Source: Saccharobesus litoralis (GTDB lineage Bacteria > Pseudomonadota > Gammaproteobacteria > Enterobacterales > Alteromonadaceae). From it: DNA of 64,000 nt. Positions 38,861 to 48,778 of the stretch are shown here, piece after piece. The first letter of the stretch is position 1. Every line of letters begins with the position of its first letter. A program made the position numbers and the translations under genes. The notes under the pieces were generated by a model that was given only the letters and a program-made list of their open reading frames with translations, did not search any database and was not told the origin of the DNA. The stretch lies in contig NZ_CP026604.1 in assembly GCF_003063625.1 (NCBI RefSeq), forward strand, positions 3,698,065 through 3,762,064. The letters run 5' to 3'.

Positions 38861-39655
38861 ATGTCTGAACAGCACAAAAGTAAACATTTTATCAAGGCGG
38901 GAGAAGCACTCGCCGCTGAATCAAAAACTTGGAATTTGCCACCTGTTACGGGAGATGAAAAACCGCCTGAATATACCAATGCAATGCGCAAGCCTGAAGG
39001 TTGGGTGTATGAACCACCAGAGCCTGAAGAAGAACCGCCACAGCCCCCAACCCTAGAAGAAATTGAAGCTATCCGTCAAGCCGCGTATGACGAAGGCTTT
39101 GCAGAAGGAAAAGAAGCTGGCTTTAATCAAGGTTTAGCTGAAGGTCAAGAAAAAGGCCACGCTGAAGGGTTAGAGCAAGGAACACAAACCGGTATTGAGC
39201 AAGGATTAGAGCAAGGAAAAGGTTTAATCGAGGAAAAAGCCGATGCATGGAATCAGATCCTTGATGCTATTAACACGCCATTGCGGCATATTGATGAGCA
39301 TGTAGAGCAGGAAATTGTCAACCTAGCGAGCCATTTAGCAAAAGCAGTGGTTAAAACGGAACTCAAAACGAACAAAGACATTTTAATTAAAACGGTAAAG
39401 GACGCTGTTGATGCTTTACCGATTAACAACAGTCAATTCGAGATCCACCTCCATCCAAACGATATTCAAACAATCACTGATGTTTATACTGAAGAAGGTA
39501 TAGAAAAAAAAGGTTGGCGTTTAATGGCTGAACCCGCGATGCAAACGGGCAGCTGTGAAATCAAAACGCAAAGTTCTAGTGTGACTTACACCATAGAACA
39601 ACGTATCGAAGAAATATTGGATAGATTTTTGCAGGATAGCCAATCAAGTCATTAA
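38861..39655 (+). CDS. fliH: Flagellar export ATPase regulator FliH
   Basis: FliH holds and regulates the FliI ATPase. 264 residues: an acidic Pro-rich N-terminal part and a central Gly-x3-Gly helix repeat (EGFAEGKEAGFNQGLAEGQE, then further GLEQG repeats, about residues 78-125). The C-terminal ATPase-binding domain ends in RIEEILDRFL. The GxxxG repeats are a hallmark of the family. It lies between fliG and fliI as usual. Confidence 0.92.
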   Translation: MSEQHKSKHFIKAGEALAAESKTWNLPPVTGDEKPPEYTNAMRKPEGWVYEPPEPEEEPPQPPTLEEIEAIRQAAYDEGFAEGKEAGFNQGLAEGQEKGHAEGLEQGTQTGIEQGLEQGKGLIEEKADAWNQILDAINTPLRHIDEHVEQEIVNLASHLAKAVVKTELKTNKDILIKTVKDAVDALPINNSQFEIHLHPNDIQTITDVYTEEGIEKKGWRLMAEPAMQTGSCEIKTQSSSVTYTIEQRIEEILDRFLQDSQSSH

Positions 39656-39684
39656 TTTAGTCACTAAGTGTCAAAAATCTATCT

Positions 39685-41022
39685 ATGTCTAGCGAAACCA
39701 TCTGTGCGCGATTAAAAAACAGCCAGCAATTAATAGCGGGTAGTGTCCCCAAAGTCGCCGGACGTTTAACTCGAGTTATCGGATTAACCCTTGAAGCTGT
39801 TGGTTGCCAAGCGTCGGTTGGCAGCTTGTGCGCGGTTGATAGTGTGAATGGTACGATTGATGCTGAAGTGGTTGGATTTGAAGGCGAAAAAATTTACCTA
39901 ATGCCGAGCGAAGAAATTCGTGGCATTTTGCCCGGTGCGCGCGTAACCCCTTTATCTAGCGAGCAAGGCATACCCGTTGGAATGCATTTACTTGGCCGAG
40001 TTATCGATGGTGCTGGGAGACCACTGGATGGTAAAGGTTCAATTGCTAGTCAACAACGTACAGCTGCAGTGAATAAAGCGATTAACCCACTTTCGCGTCG
40101 ACAAATATCAGAGCCGCTTGATGTTGGTATACAGGCTATCAATGGCATGCTTACTGTGGGGAAAGGTCAGCGAATGGGACTTTTTGCCGGCTCAGGTGTC
40201 GGTAAGTCAGTGCTACTGGGCATGATGACCCGCGGCACGGCCGCTGATGTTATTGTTGTTGGATTAATTGGCGAGCGGGGACGAGAAGTAAAAGAGTTTA
40301 TCGAAGAGATACTTGGCGAAGAAGGGCGAGCTCGCTCTGTGGTAGTCGCTGCACCTGCTGATAACTCGCCGTTGATGCGCTTAAAAGGCTGCGAAACAGC
40401 AGTGTCAGTGGCTGAGTATTTCCGCGATCAGGGAATGGATGTATTACTGCTAATGGATTCAATTACGCGATATGCACAAGCACAACGTGAAATTGCCTTA
40501 GCCATTGGTGAGCCGCCGGCAACCAAAGGTTATCCGCCATCTGTTTTTGCAAAGTTACCTGCTTTGGTCGAGCGCGCTGGCAATGGCGGTGAAGGTCAAG
40601 GTTCGATAACCGCTTTTTACACCGTGTTGTCAGAAGGCGATGATTTGCAAGATCCTATTGCAGATGCGTCTCGGGCAATATTAGATGGTCATATTGTTTT
40701 ATCTCGTGAATTGGCCGATGCTGGACATTACCCAGCAATTGATGTGGCTAAATCTATTTCTCGTGTCATGCCTGCGGTGACGAGTGAACTGCATCAAGAT
40801 CAAGCCAGAGTGATTAAAACCCTCTATTCGTCTTATCAAAAAAACCAAGATTTAATTACCATAGGCGCATATAACAAAGGCAGCGATCCTATTGTTGATA
40901 CCGCTATTCAACTTAAGCCAAAAATCGATGAGTTTTTACAGCAAAAAATGCAACAGATTATTCCATACGATGAATGCTTGTCGGCGCTGGATGATTTAAC
41001 TCAGCAATTTAGAGCCAATTAA
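39685..41022 (+). CDS. fliI: Flagellum-specific export ATPase FliI
   Basis: The ATPase of the flagellar type III export gate, 445 residues. Walker A is [14 protein letters not shown] (about 166-179) and Walker B is [17 protein letters not shown]. The protein aligns in layout with F1-beta subunits and type III ATPases. Followed after 10 bp by fliJ. Confidence 0.96.
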   Translation: MSSETICARLKNSQQLIAGSVPKVAGRLTRVIGLTLEAVGCQASVGSLCAVDSVNGTIDAEVVGFEGEKIYLMPSEEIRGILPGARVTPLSSEQGIPVGMHLLGRVIDGAGRPLDGKGSIASQQRTAAVNKAINPLSRRQISEPLDVGIQAINGMLTVGKGQRMGLFAGSGVGKSVLLGMMTRGTAADVIVVGLIGERGREVKEFIEEILGEEGRARSVVVAAPADNSPLMRLKGCETAVSVAEYFRDQGMDVLLLMDSITRYAQAQREIALAIGEPPATKGYPPSVFAKLPALVERAGNGGEGQGSITAFYTVLSEGDDLQDPIADASRAILDGHIVLSRELADAGHYPAIDVAKSISRVMPAVTSELHQDQARVIKTLYSSYQKNQDLITIGAYNKGSDPIVDTAIQLKPKIDEFLQQKMQQIIPYDECLSALDDLTQQFRAN

Positions 41023-41032
41023 GGAATGAGTT

Positions 41033-41476
41033 GTGGTTAATAAACAGTTGTACTTAGTTGTTGAAATGGAACAACGCAAAGAAGATAAAATGGCGTCTGA
41101 TTTTGCTAAAGCCCAGCAAGATCTGCAAGAGCACGAAATGCGCCAGCAAGCCTTAAACGAGCATAAAGCGCAATATATGCAAGATGTGATGGACCGCGGT
41201 CGAGCAGGGGTTGATATTCAACAAATGAATCGTTTTCAGGCGTTTATTGGAAAGTTAGATCAAGCGTGCTCATTACAAGCGAATAAAGTCACCACAGCGC
41301 GTAAAGTGGTCGATCAGCGACGAGCATTGTGGCTTAACCAACAACGGAAGCGCAAAGCGATTGAAGCTTTGATTGATAAACAGAAGCAGGCTATGCAGCT
41401 AGCAGAGCAGCGAGCTGAACAAAAAATGTTTGATGAATTTGCTATGCAGCAGTTTGTGCGTAAACAGCTGACTTAA
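41033..41476 (+). CDS. fliJ: Flagellar export chaperone FliJ
   Basis: 147 residues, nearly all predicted coiled coil with the Gln/Lys/Glu-rich composition of FliJ, the central stalk inside the FliI hexamer. GTG start. Identity rests largely on position after fliI plus length and coiled-coil character. Confidence 0.88.
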   Translation: MVNKQLYLVVEMEQRKEDKMASDFAKAQQDLQEHEMRQQALNEHKAQYMQDVMDRGRAGVDIQQMNRFQAFIGKLDQACSLQANKVTTARKVVDQRRALWLNQQRKRKAIEALIDKQKQAMQLAEQRAEQKMFDEFAMQQFVRKQLT

Positions 41477-41506
41477 AAACATGACTTTAGGGTAGCGAGA
41501 GTGTTT

Positions 41507-41522
41507 TGGAACAAAGCTTGCT
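41507..41522 (+). promoter_or_regulatory. Sigma-54 promoter of the fliK-fliR unit
   Basis: TGGAACAAAGCTTGCT keeps GG and GC 10 nt apart with TTGC at -12; only CAC at -24 is imperfect. It is 100 bp before fliK. Confidence 0.75.
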
Positions 41523-41621
41523 AACCATTTAAATAGTTAAAGATTAAATCGCTGTTATCGGCCATTTTTATCAAATCTCGACATTATTTGCCGCTTAAGT
41601 CGCAATTATTGAGGAACATAT

Positions 41622-44288
41622 ATGCAATTCGTTGCCGCACCACAATTAGAGATAAATCAATCTACACCAACTAATACAGATGTGCTGTTAGCTAATAACG
41701 AAAAACAATCTGGTTATGGTCGAGATTTTGCTGACGTGCTAAACGACTCGCAAAAAATTGAAGCGCAGTTCGCCGAGGTTAGAAAAAATAGGGCAGATCA
41801 ACAGCGAGCAGCCGAAGCTGCATTGGCAAACGAAACTCGGCAACCATCAAATCGGCAAGCGTCGAATCAGCAACCACCTGCTGCAGAGCACATCAATCCG
41901 CGCTCAAAAGAAGATCAAACAGTAAAAAGTCCGCATGACGATGGAAAGCCTGTAGCAGATAGCAAACAAGAGCAAGCTGCATCATCTGGGATGGAGAATA
42001 AAGGTCAACCACCAGCAAACAATGACTTGCCTAAAAAGCCAATAAACGAGGACGTTAACTCGATTGATGCCAAACAAGATAAAACGATTAATAAAAGCGA
42101 GCTAAATTTAGCCGATGATAACTCGGATACCGCAGCGTTGCTGTCATTAATTGAATCCAGTAAGAAAGCTAACATTAGCGCAAATAAAGTGGCTAAAGAT
42201 GACAATGGCGACCAACAAGCAAAGCAGGTATTAGCTGATAAATCAGTGAATTCGCCGGCGGATACTACAAACTTAAAAACGACTGAAAAAGGTGAAGCAC
42301 AATCGTCAGCGGCTGAATCACCTGAAGTCAGTAATAAAGCCAGTAATAAAGTAAAAGAAATTAATACACTAGATAAAAATGCCACAGAGCCAGCGAGTGC
42401 TAATAATCAGCTTAAGCAGGCTGATGATAATTTAACTGGTAAGTTTGGTAAGGCAGAGGGTAAGACTGAGGGTAAGACTGAGATAGAAACCGCCAATAAA
42501 ATAAGGTCTTCAGAAAGTTCTGATGTTAAAAAAAGTACTAACCCAGATAGCATAAACAGCAATGATGTTAGTACTAAAGCAATTAAATTGGTTACGCAAA
42601 ATGATAGTTCGTCAACAGCTGAGCAAAAAGATAAGTCAAAACAACATTCACTGACAAAACTGCAAGACGGGTCGTTAATTGATAAAGCCTCAAAAAAAGC
42701 TGATGAGTTAAATAAGCAAACCTCAGGTAAAGTTGTATCAGGTGTACAAAAAGGTGATGTCGAACAGTCATTGGTAAATGGTCAGGTCAAGCATGATGAG
42801 CGAGTTAATCACGACAAAAGCCAGGGTAATAAGGCCAATGCTGAGGTCAAGCTTGATCAGTCTTCACAGCCGATAGTGAGTCATCAAGCAGAAAAACCAT
42901 TTGCTAAGGCGACTAAATCTGATAACACTGGAAATGATCTGCAAACTAAGCCTATAAAATTACAGCAACCAGCTCAGCAAGAGACCAACAGTGCCAACGA
43001 ACAACCAGTTAAAACAACTGCAATTGACGAAAGTAATCAAGCCGCAGATTTAAACATAGATGCTGATTTGCAAAAAAGTGGTCAACTATCGCAAGCTGGC
43101 AGTCAGCTTACGTCTGTCGAGCATAAAAATGGCAATGTTGAAAGCAATGTTAATACTGAATCACTTACTAAGTCTACAACTGAAAAATCTACCTTGTCTG
43201 CTAGCTCTTTGGCTGATAGCGGTAAAGTGAAAAATACTCAGGTCGATGACAAAGCAACTGTTGCTGAAAACAATAAAGACAAATCACAAATTTTAGTTAA
43301 CGCTGAGGCGATACAAGCCAGTCAAGCGGCTGCCAATGTGAGTAAAGTCGAGAATAAGAATGCAGAAAAAAGTAAATCAACCAAGGCTAAATTAACGGTT
43401 GATAATGTTGAAAGTAAAAAAGCAGAAGTTAACTCAAGCGTTAATCTTGTTGAGCAGAAACTGGATAATGAAAGTGCTTTTTCGCAAAAGGGCGAGGGCG
43501 CTGATGCTAGAGCAATAAACCAGACGACAACTGAAAAAGACGTTAGTGAACAATCTGCTAGTAAAAAGCAAAGTAAAAAATCAAATGGTTCTAGTGCTGC
43601 AACATTGAACCAAAATTTGCAGAGCAAAGAATCGGTTGCTGAGCCTAAAGCAGAGATGGCCAGCTTAGCTAAAAATGAGCCGATTCAAGAAACAGCTGGT
43701 TTGGATTTCCAAATACAAAATGCAGCGTTAGATAGAGTAGCTCAGGATAAAGCTACTAGCAATGCTGCGGCGAGCAACAGTGCGGTGCAAATGCAGAGAG
43801 CGGTAGAGGCTGCAGTACAAACGGAGCGCACGCAGCAAAAAATTACCAATCAATTAAAAGATATACCGCTGAATGATAAACAAGCGGGAGCAGACACCAT
43901 AAACGATAACGTTAAATTTATGGTGTCTGGTCGCTTACAGTCGGCTGAAATCCGCCTAGATCCGCCAGAGTTAGGCAGTATGCAAATTAAAATCACCATG
44001 AATGGTGAGCAAGCGTCTGTTAGCATGGTGGTGCAAAACCCGCAGGCTAAAGAAATGCTTGACCAAGCCATACCAAGGTTGCGAGAAATGTTAGAAAATG
44101 CCGGTATTCAGCTAGGTGAAAGCAACATTGAACAGCAAAAACAACAAACCGCAGGTCAGCAAGGAGAAGGAAGAAAGGGACAAGGAAATCGAAATAATGG
44201 CGATGATGGTCAAGTAGATGATGAATTATTAGCCAATGAGCAGAAAATTGTTAATGGACATGTTGGTGAAGTCGATTATTACGCCTAA
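41622..44288 (+). CDS. fliK: Flagellar hook-length control protein FliK, very long form
   Basis: FliK measures hook length and triggers the export switch of FlhB. At 888 residues this is roughly double common FliK sizes. The N-terminal 700 residues are low-complexity, rich in Lys, Ser, Asn, Asp, Gln and Thr, and probably disordered. The conserved C-terminal switch domain is clear (SAEIRLDPPELGSMQIKITM, then MLENAGIQLGES) at about 765-845. The extra length lies in the ruler part. AGGAAC precedes the ATG. Confidence 0.9.
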   Translation: MQFVAAPQLEINQSTPTNTDVLLANNEKQSGYGRDFADVLNDSQKIEAQFAEVRKNRADQQRAAEAALANETRQPSNRQASNQQPPAAEHINPRSKEDQTVKSPHDDGKPVADSKQEQAASSGMENKGQPPANNDLPKKPINEDVNSIDAKQDKTINKSELNLADDNSDTAALLSLIESSKKANISANKVAKDDNGDQQAKQVLADKSVNSPADTTNLKTTEKGEAQSSAAESPEVSNKASNKVKEINTLDKNATEPASANNQLKQADDNLTGKFGKAEGKTEGKTEIETANKIRSSESSDVKKSTNPDSINSNDVSTKAIKLVTQNDSSSTAEQKDKSKQHSLTKLQDGSLIDKASKKADELNKQTSGKVVSGVQKGDVEQSLVNGQVKHDERVNHDKSQGNKANAEVKLDQSSQPIVSHQAEKPFAKATKSDNTGNDLQTKPIKLQQPAQQETNSANEQPVKTTAIDESNQAADLNIDADLQKSGQLSQAGSQLTSVEHKNGNVESNVNTESLTKSTTEKSTLSASSLADSGKVKNTQVDDKATVAENNKDKSQILVNAEAIQASQAAANVSKVENKNAEKSKSTKAKLTVDNVESKKAEVNSSVNLVEQKLDNESAFSQKGEGADARAINQTTTEKDVSEQSASKKQSKKSNGSSAATLNQNLQSKESVAEPKAEMASLAKNEPIQETAGLDFQIQNAALDRVAQDKATSNAAASNSAVQMQRAVEAAVQTERTQQKITNQLKDIPLNDKQAGADTINDNVKFMVSGRLQSAEIRLDPPELGSMQIKITMNGEQASVSMVVQNPQAKEMLDQAIPRLREMLENAGIQLGESNIEQQKQQTAGQQGEGRKGQGNRNNGDDGQVDDELLANEQKIVNGHVGEVDYYA

Positions 44289-44363
44289 AATCAGTTACAA
44301 TCAGGCGTAAAGTTTAATTGTGTTTGTTTGGGACGATAACCAACTGAATAATTAGGAAAAAAA

Positions 44364-44903
44364 ATGGCTGCTGAAGAAGAATTACAAGTAGAAGAAGAAG
44401 GTGGTGGAAAAAGCAAACTGCTCATAATCATTGTCGCAGCAGTTTTGCTGATTGGCGGTGGCGCCGCGGCATTTTTATTGATGGGAGGCGAGGATGAGGC
44501 TGCCCCTGAAAGTGAGGAGTTAACACTCGACGAAGCGCCTGCTGCACCCGCAGCATCAAGCGGTGGCGATAAAGCCGAAATGGGCACTGCGTTATATGTC
44601 GCTATGCCTAGACCGTTTGTATTTAATGTACCCGGTGCAAATCGCGACCGCCTTGTACAAATAAAAGTACAACTATTAGTTCGTGGAAATCAAAATGAAG
44701 AAACGGCTAAAAAACACATTCCATTGATTGAAGGCGCTTTATTGCGTGTATTTAGTGGGGCTAACGCGGATGACTTAGCTACCATACAAGGTAAAGAAGC
44801 ATTAAAAACTCAGTCATTGGCAACAGTTCAGGATGAGCTGACTAATATTGTAGGAACGAAAGTAATTGAAAATGTCCTGTTTACAGGCTTTGTGATGCAG
44901 TAA
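44364..44903 (+). CDS. fliL: Flagellar basal-body-associated protein FliL
   Basis: FliL is a single-pass inner-membrane protein that supports the stators. 179 residues: membrane helix (about 20-39), an acidic Ala/Pro-rich linker, and the periplasmic domain (PRPFVFNVPGANRDRLVQIK). Eight bases before fliM. Confidence 0.92.
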   Translation: MAAEEELQVEEEGGGKSKLLIIIVAAVLLIGGGAAAFLLMGGEDEAAPESEELTLDEAPAAPAASSGGDKAEMGTALYVAMPRPFVFNVPGANRDRLVQIKVQLLVRGNQNEETAKKHIPLIEGALLRVFSGANADDLATIQGKEALKTQSLATVQDELTNIVGTKVIENVLFTGFVMQ

Positions 44904-44910
44904 CTAACTC

Positions 44911-45993
44911 ATGCCGGCAACCGATTTATTATCACAAGACGAGATTGATGCGCTACTTCATGGCGTAGACGATATCGAAGAAGAGTCTCCTGACGATTCA
45001 GGTTTTGGTGGTGAAGATAACCAGAACCGTAGCTTGTCTGATTATGACTTTTCTTCACAAGATCGAATTGTTCGTGGTCGAATGCCGACCTTGGAGATGG
45101 TTAACGAACGTTTCGCTCGCCATATGCGTATCAGCTTATTTAATATGATGCGCCGCACCGCCGAAGTATCGATAAATGGTGTGCAAATGATCAAGTTTGG
45201 CGAGTATGTGCATACCTTATTTGTTCCAACCAGTTTAAACATGGTGCGCTTTCGTCCGCTGAAAGGGACAGGCTTGATCACCATGGAAGCGCGGTTAGTT
45301 TTCATTTTAGTGGATAACTTTTTTGGTGGTGATGGCCGTTATCACGCTAAAATTGAAGGTCGAGAATTTACCCCTACTGAGCGCCGTATCATTCAAATGC
45401 TGCTTAAGATAGTATTTGAAGATTACAAAGAAGCTTGGGGGCCAGTAATGGATACATCTTTTGAGTATCTTGACTCTGAAGTGAACCCTGCAATGGCAAA
45501 TATAGTCAGTCCGACTGAGGTTGTCGTTATTAGTTCATTTCATATTGAACTCGATGGTGGTGGTGGCGATTTTCACATTTGTTTACCCTATTCAATGCTT
45601 GAACCGATCCGTGAATTACTTGATGCGGGTGTACAAAGTGATCAAGAAGATACCGATTTACGCTGGTCTAAGGCATTACGTGATGAAATGATGGATGTAA
45701 AAGTCGATTTAATGGCAAAATTATTAGATGTGGAAATGCCATTAGAAGACATCATGGAGTTACAGGCCGGAGATATCATACCTATTGAAATGCCTGAGCA
45801 TTTGACCGTATATATAGAAGAATTACCGACATATCGCGCGAAAATGGGACGCTCACGAGATAATATCGCGATCCAAGTATCGGAAAAAATTAAGCGACCA
45901 GCTTCAGTTAAATCTGAATTGCAAATGGTAACCCGCGCAGGGCGTCGAATTGATGCTGAAGCGGAGTTACGTGAACTTGAAGACTGGGATTAA
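44911..45993 (+). CDS. fliM: Flagellar motor switch protein FliM
   Basis: FliM receives CheY-P and forms the C-ring wall. 360 residues: the CheY-binding N-terminus (LLSQDEIDALLHG), the CheC-like middle domain and a C-terminal SpoA domain. The KFGEYVHTLFVPTSLN stretch is typical of the family. Confidence 0.96.
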   Translation: MPATDLLSQDEIDALLHGVDDIEEESPDDSGFGGEDNQNRSLSDYDFSSQDRIVRGRMPTLEMVNERFARHMRISLFNMMRRTAEVSINGVQMIKFGEYVHTLFVPTSLNMVRFRPLKGTGLITMEARLVFILVDNFFGGDGRYHAKIEGREFTPTERRIIQMLLKIVFEDYKEAWGPVMDTSFEYLDSEVNPAMANIVSPTEVVVISSFHIELDGGGGDFHICLPYSMLEPIRELLDAGVQSDQEDTDLRWSKALRDEMMDVKVDLMAKLLDVEMPLEDIMELQAGDIIPIEMPEHLTVYIEELPTYRAKMGRSRDNIAIQVSEKIKRPASVKSELQMVTRAGRRIDAEAELRELEDWD

Positions 45994-46051
45994 CTATTAA
46001 AAATGTATATAGTCGTGTAAATGGCTATAAGCGCATCAAAGAGAGAGTATT

Positions 46052-46450
46052 ATGAGTGATGATGCAATGGATGATTGGGCAGCAGCCATGGCTGAACAAG
46101 CTGAGGCTGAAGCAGCTGATGAGCAAGCAGAAGCTCAGCCCGCTGAACTGGAAGAACTAACAGAATCTGCGGCTATATCAGGTGATGAAAAACGTCGTTT
46201 AGATACTATTCTTGATATTCCTGTCACCATATCGATGGAAGTTGGGCGTACCAAAATAAATATTCGTAATCTGTTGCAGCTAAACCAAGGCTCTGTTGTT
46301 GAATTAGACCGAGTGGCGGGTGAGGCATTGGATGTACTGGTTAATGGTACTTTGATTGCGCACGGTGAAGTGGTTGTGGTTAATGACAAATTTGGTATTC
46401 GATTGACTGACGTAATAAGTCAGGTTGAACGAATCAAAAAACTTAAATAG
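46052..46450 (+). CDS. fliN: Flagellar motor switch protein FliN
   Basis: 132 residues. An acidic Ala/Glu-rich N-terminal tail precedes the SpoA domain (ILDIPVTISMEVGRTKINIR, then VLVNGTLIAHGEVVVVNDKFGIRLTD in part). It forms the lower C-ring with FliM. GAGAGAG lies ahead of the ATG. Confidence 0.95.
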   Translation: MSDDAMDDWAAAMAEQAEAEAADEQAEAQPAELEELTESAAISGDEKRRLDTILDIPVTISMEVGRTKINIRNLLQLNQGSVVELDRVAGEALDVLVNGTLIAHGEVVVVNDKFGIRLTDVISQVERIKKLK

Positions 46451-46458
46451 GGTGTGCA

Positions 46459-46851
46459 GTGAAGCGTCTACTCTTCGCTTTTTGTTTATTTGCCATTTTC
46501 CCCCAAGCGAGGGCGCAAGCAGCGCCCACAATTGAAACCGCTATTCCAACCCTTCTTTTGTCTCTACTGTTTGTTGTTTTTATTATTTTTGTATTAGCAG
46601 CAGTGATTAAACGTAGTAACTTAAGTACTCTTGGCGTTAAAGGTTTAAAAGTGGTAACTATGTTACCTCTGAGTACTCGTGAAAAATTAGTCGTTGTGGA
46701 TGTTAATGGTAAGCAAGTATTACTTGGTGTCACCCAGCATAATATCAACTTAATAAAAGAATTAGATGAACCCTTACCGCAAAATGTGGGTAATGCGGTT
46801 TTAAATCAAAGCTTTAAAAAGATATTTGAACAGGTCAAGCAACGTGATTAA
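46459..46851 (+). CDS. fliO: Flagellar biosynthetic protein FliO
   Basis: 130 residues with an N-terminal signal-like segment and a membrane helix (about 29-50), then a cytoplasmic domain ([21 protein letters not shown]) characteristic of FliO, the scaffold for the FliP ring. GTG start. Overlaps the preferred fliP start by 8 bp. Confidence 0.9.
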   Translation: MKRLLFAFCLFAIFPQARAQAAPTIETAIPTLLLSLLFVVFIIFVLAAVIKRSNLSTLGVKGLKVVTMLPLSTREKLVVVDVNGKQVLLGVTQHNINLIKELDEPLPQNVGNAVLNQSFKKIFEQVKQRD

Positions 46852-47587
46852 GTACTTATTGGCTGTGTTTGCCATTTTATTGGCTCCCGATGTTTTGGCT
46901 GAACCGGGTATTCCAGCCCTGACGTTAAATGAAAATCCGGATGGCAGCAAAGATTATACAATTTCTTTGCAAGTGCTGGGCATAATGACCATGCTTAGCT
47001 TTATTCCTGCCTTACTTGTCATGATGACGTCATTTACTCGAATTGTGATAGTGCTTGGTATTTTGCGCCAAGCTATAGGTTTACAACAAGCGCCTTCAAA
47101 CCAAGTGCTCATCGGTATTTCGCTGTTTTTAACGTTTTTTATTATGGCGCCAGTATTCGATAAAATAAATGAAACCGCATTGCAGCCGTATATGGAAGAG
47201 CAGTTAACTGCAAAAGAAGCGTTTAGTGCAGCTCAGGTGCCACTTAAAGATTTTATGTTGTCGCAAACCCGTGTTAAGGATATAGCGACATTTGCTGAAA
47301 TTGCTGGCTACGAGCAGTTAGACGGCCCTGAAGCTGTACCCATGAGCGTGTTGATCCCCGCATTTATCACTAGCGAATTAAAAACCGCATTTCAAATGGG
47401 TTTTATGATCTTCATTCCATTCTTGATTCTTGATTTGGTGGTGGCTTCTGTACTCATGGCAATGGGTATGATGATGTTATCGCCTATGATGGTTTCTTTG
47501 CCATTTAAGCTGATGCTTTTTGTGTTAGTTGATGGTTGGAATTTAACTATGGGCACACTTGCTACTAGTTTTGGAGTGGGTACCTGA
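46844..47587 (+). CDS. fliP: Flagellar export gate protein FliP
   Basis: FliP forms the core of the export pore with FliQ and FliR. I choose GTG 46844, which gives a clean signal peptide ([20 protein letters not shown]) and 247 residues; TTG 46826 would add 6. Family motifs: [20 protein letters not shown] and the C-terminal [18 protein letters not shown]. Its stop overlaps the fliQ start. Confidence 0.95.
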   Translation: MIKYLLAVFAILLAPDVLAEPGIPALTLNENPDGSKDYTISLQVLGIMTMLSFIPALLVMMTSFTRIVIVLGILRQAIGLQQAPSNQVLIGISLFLTFFIMAPVFDKINETALQPYMEEQLTAKEAFSAAQVPLKDFMLSQTRVKDIATFAEIAGYEQLDGPEAVPMSVLIPAFITSELKTAFQMGFMIFIPFLILDLVVASVLMAMGMMMLSPMMVSLPFKLMLFVLVDGWNLTMGTLATSFGVGT

Positions 47588-47856
47588 TGACGGCTGAAAC
47601 TTTTGTCGATATGCTACGCGACGCCATGTTTATGGTGATCTTGCTAGTATCTCTGATAATTGTTCCTAGCCTAGTTGTTGGTTTGATTGTGTCTATTTTC
47701 CAAGCCGCTACGTCGATTAACGAACAAACTTTGAGCTTTTTACCGCGTCTTATTGTTACGCTTTTAGCTATTATCTATGGCGGCAATTGGGGGATTAATA
47801 AGTTAATGGATTATACAGTAGAGATTTTCTTGCGGATCCCAGAGGTTGTCGGCTAG
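47587..47856 (+). CDS. fliQ: Flagellar export gate protein FliQ
   Basis: 89 residues with two membrane helices and the FliQ pattern LIVGLIVSIFQAATSINEQTL in part (its sequence reads VVGLIVSIFQAATSINEQT). One-base overlaps with fliP and fliR. Confidence 0.95.
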   Translation: MTAETFVDMLRDAMFMVILLVSLIIVPSLVVGLIVSIFQAATSINEQTLSFLPRLIVTLLAIIYGGNWGINKLMDYTVEIFLRIPEVVG

Positions 47857-48632
47857 TGAACTTTGCTGTTGAGAGCGTACTGACGTGGATGTCGGGTATT
47901 CTTTTACCCTTTGTGCGTATTTCAGCCTTGTTAGTCGTTATGGTTGGTTTCGACGCTAAACGGATCCCTACACAATTAAAAGTACTGTTTGCCTTTGCTG
48001 TAGCCTTGTTAATTGCCCCTGTTATTCCAGATGTTCCCTATACCGATATGTTGTCAATGCAAGGCTTTTTGTTGGTGGTGCAGCAAATTTTATGGGGCGT
48101 AGCTATTGGGTTCGTTTCGCAAATATTTTTGAATACATTTGTTGTAGCTGGGCAGGTTGTTGCTACACAAACCGGTTTGGGTTTTGCCTCACTAGTTGAT
48201 CCAGTTAATGGTATTAATGTTGCGGCTGTAGCTCAGTTTTATTTGATACTAGCGACTTTAGTATTTTGGGCGGTAGACGGTCATTTGATGATGATCAAAA
48301 TGATCGCTTTAAGTTTTGAGGCTTTTCCTGTCGGATCCGGTTGGATCTCGCTGGGTAGTATCGAAAAAATTATCGAGTGGGGACAGTGGCTGTTTTTAGC
48401 CACTATCACGATGACGATAACACCGATTACAGCAATGTTAATTGTGAGTTTTACCTTTGGTGTCATGACGCGTGCTGCACCACAATTGAATATATTTTCA
48501 ATTGGTTTTCCAATCACACAAATATCAGGATTAATCGTGATCTGGCTTGGCATGTCGGCATTTATGTTGCATTTTAATATTATGTGGGAATCGGCATCAC
48601 ATCTTATGTGTGAAATTGCCGGTTGTGGTTAG
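47856..48632 (+). CDS. fliR: Flagellar export gate protein FliR
   Basis: 258 residues with about six hydrophobic segments. FliR signatures include the R-I-S motif in FVRISALLVVMVGF and FASLVDPVNGINVAAVAQF. GTG start overlapping the fliQ stop. Confidence 0.94.
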   Translation: MNFAVESVLTWMSGILLPFVRISALLVVMVGFDAKRIPTQLKVLFAFAVALLIAPVIPDVPYTDMLSMQGFLLVVQQILWGVAIGFVSQIFLNTFVVAGQVVATQTGLGFASLVDPVNGINVAAVAQFYLILATLVFWAVDGHLMMIKMIALSFEAFPVGSGWISLGSIEKIIEWGQWLFLATITMTITPITAMLIVSFTFGVMTRAAPQLNIFSIGFPITQISGLIVIWLGMSAFMLHFNIMWESASHLMCEIAGCG

Positions 48633-48735
48633 TTAACTTCAGTATTCTTTAACAGCTCTGTCATTCGCGACAAGTTGTTTGAGCGGCTATTTAGGATCTA
48701 ATGGCTGCAATTTTGATACTAAGGTTTGTAGGTTA

Positions 48736-48759
48736 TAGGTGTAAATCAATAGACACCTA
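48736..48759 (+). other. Inverted repeat in the fliR-flhB spacer
   Basis: TAGGTGT (48736-48742) and ACACCTA (48753-48759) form a 7-bp stem with a 10-nt loop, 20 bp before the flhB start. The 146-bp spacer otherwise shows no gene or sigma-54 site. Confidence 0.35.
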
Positions 48760-48778
48760 GCTTTGTTGGAGAACGGCG

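Noticed and set aside
42005-42385. Antisense hydrophobic-looking frame inside fliK
   Set aside because: Composition follows from the low-complexity repeats of fliK on the other strand.
42450-42490. Tandem GGTAAGACTGAG repeat in fliK as a possible phase-variation tract
   Set aside because: Only two copies of a 12-bp unit, in frame, so slippage would not switch the gene off.
48702-48717. Sigma-54-like TGGCTGCAATTTTGAT before flhB
   Set aside because: The -12 element reads GA instead of GC, so the invariant pair is broken.
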